This document shows, one piece after another, positions 58,661 to 64,000 of a stretch of DNA of 64,000 nucleotides. Source of the DNA: Allium sativum (taxonomy: Eukaryota > Streptophyta > Magnoliopsida > Asparagales > Amaryllidaceae); contig CM060923.1 in assembly GCA_030737875.1 (NCBI GenBank), forward strand, positions 175,501,696 to 175,565,695, in the 5' to 3' direction. The notes under the pieces were generated by a model. The model was not told the origin of the DNA and made no database searches. It was given only the letters and a program-made list of their open reading frames with translations. Numbering within the stretch: the first letter of the stretch is position 1; every line of letters begins with the position of its first letter. The position numbers were made by a program, and so were the translations under genes.

Positions 58661-59750
58661 GGATTTTCTATGCCCCTACTCTAGTGTATAGCACATGAAG
58701 ACATCAAGCATGTACCGAGAGAAGTACATGAGGGTGAGTGTGGAGACCACACCGAAGGCCAAACTTTGGCGAAGAAAGTATTACGATATGGTTATTTTTG
58801 GCCTACCATCAATAAAGATGTAGGTGATTACTCACGACGCTGCGATAAATGCCATAAATTCACTAAAGTTCTAAGGGCACCTCCGATTCAGCTTAAATCA
58901 ATGGTGATCCCATAGCCTTTTGCTATGTGGGGAACAAACATCATCGTAGCCCTACCAATCGCCAAAGGAGGAGCTAAATATGCAATCGTGGCCGTGGATT
59001 ATTTCAGAAAATGGGCGGAAGCCGAACCCTTTACCACGATCACGACAAAACGGGTGATAAACTTTGTGGTCAGGAATATCATTTGTCGATTTGGGATACC
59101 AAGAACCATCATAACTGACAATGGAACCCAATTCGATAGCACAAAATTTAGAAATTTCTGGAAGAAGTATAAAATTGACAAGGGATATACTACGTAGCTC
59201 ATCCACAATCAAATAGACTAGTTGAAGCGATAAATAAGGTTATTAAGTCCATACTTAAAAAATGATTGGAACGAGAAAAGGCCATGTGGGTTGACGAATT
59301 ACCACTTGCTTTGTGGGCCCACCGGACGACCTTTAAGACAACAACGGGTCACACCTCTTTTTCACTCTTCTTTGGATCAGAAGAGGTAATTCTGGTGGAT
59401 CTCAAAGGTCCCTCTCATAGGGTGACATAGTATGACCCAATGACAAACAAAGCGCTTCTCCTTGAGTCCCTAGGCATGATTGAAGAGAGAAGGGACGAAG
59501 AGGACTTGCGTGCCTCAAGGCATCGACGTCAAGTGGCATGCTATTATGACAGAAAGGTTCAACCTCGAACTTTTGAACCTGGAGACTTGGTATTGAATCG
59601 AGTCTTCCCGCCTCTGGTCCATCTAGGTCCAAAGTGGGAAGGACCATAAACCATCTAACGGAAACGTGATACAGGAGCTTTCAAGCTAACGGCCGTGGAT
59701 GGTGAAGAAATTCCTAGAGCTTGGAATGCTTGACATTTGCGACAATACTT
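58661..59750 (+). pseudogene. Tat-type integrase relic
   Basis: The zinc region (HEGECGDH, then CDKCHKF) is followed by the core from 58925. The first catalytic Asp of WG-D is replaced by Asn (WGTNIIVALP). The second is present in ITDNGTQFDS, and the Glu lies in a shifted frame near 59225 (VEAINK). Stops occur at 58914, 59195 and beyond. The C-terminal part (GDLVLNRV; GPKWEGP; PRAWNA) reaches about 59740. No chromodomain is present, as expected for Tat. Confidence 0.8.
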
Positions 59751-60593
59751 GACTTGAATTTGTTTATTTTATTTTGTTTCATAAGCCATGTAAAAAGGCA
59801 CGGCTTTCCTAGAAAAGTTTGGTTAATATAAATGAAAGATTATGAAGTGGACGTAGGCCACGACTTGGCCAAACCACTATACAAATATCATGTGTGATTT
59901 ACTTTTCCTTCACGAACTTTGTTATATATATATATATTCTGTGATTGTTACAATCTAAGTGTAAAACAACAAAAAATTGAATTGAAATCAGAGCAAACGA
60001 GATAATCATTTGTGTAACAAAACAAGAAAGGACAAGAAGACGATGTCCCAAACTCTAACTCTCGCGATTCGAGATAGAGTATAAAGGACGGGAAGATGAC
60101 GTCCCTAAGGTGAGACGGTGCACCACGACAAAATATTGCCTTGAATCCACTCTAACCTGACTATTCGACAGGAGAGTATAAAGGTACAAAGAATCGGTAC
60201 CACTGGAAAAAAATCTTGACCCTGCCAGAGAGCTGGAGGCAACTAAGTGTCGAACTTAATCGATATTAAACAAGCCCTGGTCAGGCATTGCATTCAAGAT
60301 TGATTGGGGGCATATATACATACATCACATCTTGTCATTAATTACTTTGTACGACAGAGGTGTCCACACCGTGCGTTTAGTCCGTTTATAATGTGACATA
60401 TTATTTACTGCTTGTATCATACTCAAATAAAGTATATGACAAACTCAGAAGTAGTGGATATTGCAGGAAACAACTACTTTATTTATGTGAGTGCAGGTTT
60501 ATACAAAAGGGTGAAACAAAGAAAGGTTAGGGCCACACTCGTTATAACAATGACGAACCAAGAGAAACCCAAAACGAAGGATAAAGCAGCTTT
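59751..60593. other. Spacer between Tat pol and the antisense gene
   Basis: It contains a hairpin motif at 59848-59885 (AAGTGGACGTAGGCC..CCAAACCACTATA) matching the LTR motif at 53456. A (TA)n run lies near 59923-59937. A motif GAGAGTATAAAGG/AGAGTATAAAGGAC occurs twice, about 98 bp apart, between 60060 and 60200. The plus-strand frame at 60412-60753 overlaps the antisense gene and is not a gene. Confidence 0.5.
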
Positions 60594-63500
60594 TCATTTG
60601 TGCTTTGGAGTAGATTTCGCTTTCTTGGCAGCTTTAAGTTTTTCCTTCTCCTCTTTTTCAACGTCGGTCATGACATGCTTGGGCTTCTTCTTTCCTAGAA
60701 CCGGAGCGCTTGGATCAATAGAAGATTTTTTTAGCATGCACTTTAGTAATTGACCAGGTTGAAAGTTTGACAACTAACCTTGACCCAAGAGGGATTGTCG
60801 CGAGAGGTTTGATAGTCTCGAAACCTTCCTTCTCGACTTTGGCTTTCAAAATCATATCCTACTTGGCTTTCATATCAGCCAAGGTCATATCGTCGGCATT
60901 CCCCGAATCGCCAGTCACGATAACATCATCATCTTCCTCATTCCCATCATTGTCGCCATCATCTTTTAAGGCGTCTATCACATCCTCGTTTTGGGGATTC
61001 TCAGTGCTAGATGGCATGGGAACTTTCTCAGCAACCTCGTCCTTATTCTCGACCCTCTCTGCAGATTTCGAACCAGTGGCTTCATTATGTTTCTCCTGAG
61101 TCTCTTCAGCTAACTTCGAATCAGTTACTTCTTGTCACTCATTGTCTTTTTCAGCCGGTTTTGCATAAATGAGAAGCAACAGTTATTAACTTAGGAGAAA
61201 ACTCATACCCTTAAATTGTTTGTCCAATAATATGATGAAAAGTTGAGATGGATCTAACAAACTGGGGTGAAAAGGTGGAGATACCTTCGGATGATTTCTC
61301 AACATGAGTAATAGAAGTCTCTGAAGTTGTTTTAGCAATAGGAGATAATAAAGATGCCTTGGGAGTTCCCGGATTCTCTGGATCATATTTTTCCGTTTCA
61401 GTAGCCCCGGGGGTATAAGTAGAGGAAGAGGTTTCGATGATTTCTTTCACCTTGGCCTAACACCTCTCATTCTCCATAGTAGCAGCAATAAGCTTGCGTC
61501 CTTCGGCCAAGTGTTTTGTTTCCTCACCCTCAGATGTTTCTCTATTAACTTGTCCTCGTCGATCGAATCCACTTTGAGTTCTTTCTTTTCCCACTCAACC
61601 ACTTGATCCCACGCATATACTAGAGGGATAGGATAATCCTTAATCCACGCAATGCTTTGATAATGGATCACCTGGGAAAAGAATCCAATCATGGTTTCAG
61701 CACTCTCATCCAACTCTTTTTTAGCGTCCGCAAGCTGATCATTAACCTTCTTGACTTGTTGTAAAGCTACATTTGCATTCCCCTCAGTAAGAGTTGCCCG
61801 TGTTTCTGCCTCCATCAATTTGGCTTCTAGTTCCACTTTCTCCTGCTCAAGACGTGTGCAGGCCAACTTTGTCGTAGTGCTCTCAGACTTAGCATCCTCT
61901 GCTTGCTTTTTTAAGTCTATGTGTTCCTGGCTATGAGAATCAAGCTTGGCGTGATGACGCTTTTGTAATTCTTCAAATTGCTGCTTATACGTGTTCGCGT
62001 CGTGTTGTACAAGAGCAAGTTGGGCTTGAGCATCCTCGAGATCTTTCTCAGATTTCTCAATAGCTTTTGCATCATATTTGGCAGCATCCTTCATGGTCTT
62101 TACATCAGCCAACAAGTCCATAATGACCCTAGACAAGGTCCACGCATACCTTTTCATCTCCCTATACTGAGTATCCGCTTCGTCAATTTTGGCCTTGACT
62201 ATGGTTGCCCAGTTAGAATACAATTGCTTAAGAGATGGAAGGAAATGCATGTTCCCAAAGTGATGGTCATGAAATTGTTTCTTTAAAAGCTCTAGTTTGG
62301 CCTTGTTTTCATCATCGAGCATAACCGGCCTTGTAGTAGTGATGTCAATATTGCGACGCTTTGATGGCACAATAAACGTGCCCTTCTTGACCTCTTTTCC
62401 TGGCTCCTGCTGCTTTCCTTTTGGATCGGGCCCTTTCTTCGAAGGTTGCATGGGGACGTGCTTATCTCTTTGCTATGCGTCGATTGACTTTTATGCTTGT
62501 ATGAGTCTTTGTGATGTGGAGATTGAGAACAGGAGGACGAACGAGGTTGGGAAGGTCGGTTCCTCCTGTCATCTCTGTCCCGACTCTCATGTTGAGCATG
62601 CCTTGCTCCAGAATCCATTGGAGGCATGCTTAAACGAACATCTCTCGTGTAGTAACGGGGACACCCCATTAGTCCTATAAAATGAAACAAGATAGTGTTA
62701 GAGTCAATGTTAGTATAAAGCACAAGTGCTGTGACATGCAGTGCTAGAAGTGTAGTGTATGTCCTAAGTGATATCCCCTCCCCTAACAGACTAGAGCCTG
62801 GGGTGAAGCCGGTATGTGCCGTTCCCCCGGTCTTCACATGAGTAACTTCTTCTTCGGACTGACATGTAAATGGTATCGGGTAAGCGAAGTCTTACCAAAT
62901 CTTGATTTATAGAATCGTCTATGCATGAGCCGTCGCCTTGAGTTTTGGCTAATGGTAGTCCTGTTAGAGAAATCAGTTTTTCAGGATTCGTCACGTCCTC
63001 GGGGGTGACATATTTATCTCTACCCTTTTCGGCTATGTTTGCTAATATGTCATCTTGAGTCGAAGTGCGAGAAGGACTCTTTTGAGGTGTCAACAGACCT
63101 CTCGAACTCTCCCCCTTCTCAAGTGAAGTCTCAATTGGTCCCTCGACCTGAGGTATATACACACAAGGACCCTCTCCATGACCTATGCTACGAGTTATAG
63201 CAACTAAGTGATGCCGATGGAGATATTCATCCATTAGGCAGTCTCTGATGGTTAAAAAATTTTGATCTCTGTTAAGCAGCCGGTTCAGACGATCAAAGTA
63301 CACCTGATGCTTTTCCTGTGGCGGGTAAGGAATTGCATGTGAAAGTAAACGACAGTCAACACATTTGCAAAAGCGGTGAAAATTAGAAATTGAGGGCTGA
63401 AGTCTTTATTTGATCTATGCCATCTCCTAGCGCATCCCGGTTGCTGTTTAATATAGAACCATTCAAGTCTTGGATCGCCGACTTTACCACTGAACGACAC

Positions 63501-63947
63501 ACTGATGAGTTTCCTTTTTGGCACCGACTCGAAGTACACGAAGGACGGGGTGTCCTGTGTTCGATGCTTGAAGTTGTAGAAGAAATGGACATCCTCGAAG
63601 GTAAGATCTGTGCCCAAAATTTCCCTATAAGCTATATATAAGGTATACATGTAAGCATAGGAATTGGGTTGGAGCTGCATAGGAGCAATCCACATTTGTC
63701 TCAAAAAGTCAACGATGAACGGCGGAAATGGAGGTATCGCTCCAAAAAGACACATCAATCTGGTGATGGCCATATACCCCTTGGGAGGACTATAGGAACG
63801 ACCCGCTCCACTGGGCCGTTTGGTATCCTTCCGGAGAATTCTGTGCTTCAAACGTATTCGCACAAGTTTGTCATTGTCAACTGTTGACGCGGCAGAATCT
63901 GTAATGACACGGTGATTTTCGACTCTGAAAATCGACATAAATACCAA
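60594..63947 (-). pseudogene. Tat antisense gene: PF04195-like N-terminus, long coiled coil, acidic/basic tail
   Basis: Minus strand. N-terminal part 63947-63320 has the block of the 'putative gypsy type transposon' family: PPKGYMAI, IPPFPPFIVDFLRQ, IAPMQLQPNSYAYM. A second exon, 63315-62896, ends at donor TTG|GTAAGA. A third begins after TTTATAG at 62674 and is Arg/Ser-rich. The next frame (62451-61447, 334 codons) holds about 200 residues of heptad coiled coil (for example KDLEDAQAQLALVQHD). Further pieces encode an acidic stretch (about 60900-61130) and a Lys-rich end stopping at 60594. Exon phases do not all agree, so some damage is likely. Its first 48 bases lie in LTR C, so the true start is lost. 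Function is unknown; the tail suggests a nuclear protein. Confidence 0.7.
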
Positions 63948-64000
63948 TGTTGACTATTCAGACATTGGAAATACCCGATCATTAATAGATAGAAGTTAGA
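63900..64000 (-). mobile_element. End of a third large gypsy-type LTR (LTR C), cut by window edge
   Basis: On the minus strand it ends GTGTCATTACA at 63900. The 100 bases resemble the left end of LTR B (46771-46871), sharing CTGAAAATC, AAATACC and AGAAGTTAGA in order, with many differences. It joins the antisense Tat gene without a purine tract, so I take it as a separate insertion. Confidence 0.6.

Larger units (their letters stand above)
52891..63899 (+). mobile_element. Degenerate Tat-type Ty3/gypsy element with antisense gene
   Basis: Order on the plus strand: LTR end and primer site (53578/53579), gag, protease, RT, RNase H with a second archaeal-type RNase H, integrase. A large minus-strand gene (60594-63947) lies between integrase and the right end. 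That layout and the domain sequences are those of the Tat lineage. The 3' LTR is not visible; an unrelated LTR end (LTR C) begins at 63900. Coding damage is heavy, including altered catalytic residues in RT and integrase. Confidence 0.8.

Noticed and set aside
60412..61099. Plus-strand frames of 113 and 110 codons
   Set aside because: They lie opposite the acidic and basic parts of the antisense Tat gene and have no recognisable features of their own.
46771..64000. LTR B and LTR C as the LTR pair of the Tat element
   Set aside because: They point to the minus strand while Tat gag-pol is on the plus strand. The Tat primer site follows a different LTR end at 53578, and B and C differ strongly from each other.

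Overview
This window looks like repeat-dominated nuclear DNA of a flowering plant, probably a eudicot. The evidence is the mix of element types: Ty1/copia and Ty3/gypsy elements (a Tekay-type chromovirus and a Tat-type element with an antisense gene), a CACTA (En/Spm) DNA transposon with GT-AG introns, a hAT-type MITE and a SINE-like copy. Two host-gene remnants also have plant-type features (an nsLTP-like gene and an O-fucosyltransferase exon). The species cannot be named from this sequence. I see no bacterial or organellar genes, no CRISPR array and no rRNA.

Layout. 1-3043 is the start of a large LTR on the minus strand. 3044-12800 is AT-rich, gene-poor DNA with an inverted repeat, a Helitron-like 3' end, a SINE-like copy, a 570-bp hAT MITE with a perfect 8-bp target duplication, an LTR-like fragment and a 542-bp tandem duplication. 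12825-19143 is a full-length, dead copia element, followed by the 3' end of a second copia-type element (LTR at 20654-20969). 22077-42799 is a complete CACTA transposon: matching 33-bp termini, target duplication ACC, and three genes (a coiled-coil/GRF-like small protein, a TNP2-type transposase, and a multi-exon gene joining a PB1-like N-terminus to a Transposase_24-type C-terminus). A Tekay-like gypsy element (28405-39730, duplication GAAGA) sits inside an exon of the third CACTA gene; removing it in silico restores the reading frame.

42800-46770 holds what may be the only host-derived coding material: exon-like segments, a damaged lipid-transfer-protein gene (43575-44143), an O-fucosyltransferase exon on the minus strand (44827-44948) and a strong 165-nt hairpin. 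46771-52890 is a second large minus-strand LTR related to the one at the left edge, and a third begins at 63900. Between them (about 52.9-63.9 kb) lies a degenerate Tat-type gypsy element with gag, protease, RT, RNase H and integrase relics on the plus strand and a large intron-containing coiled-coil gene on the minus strand.

How it fits together. The window is a nest of insertions. The gypsy element landed in the CACTA, and the copia element landed beside an older tandem duplication. LTR C abuts or interrupts the antisense gene of the Tat element. Almost every coding region carries stops or frameshifts. The most intact is the third CACTA gene, whose later exons keep phase throughout. I found no unmistakable new system. 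The points most worth following are the three-gene CACTA, the Tat antisense gene, the O-fucosyltransferase exon and the hairpin at 46.04-46.20 kb.
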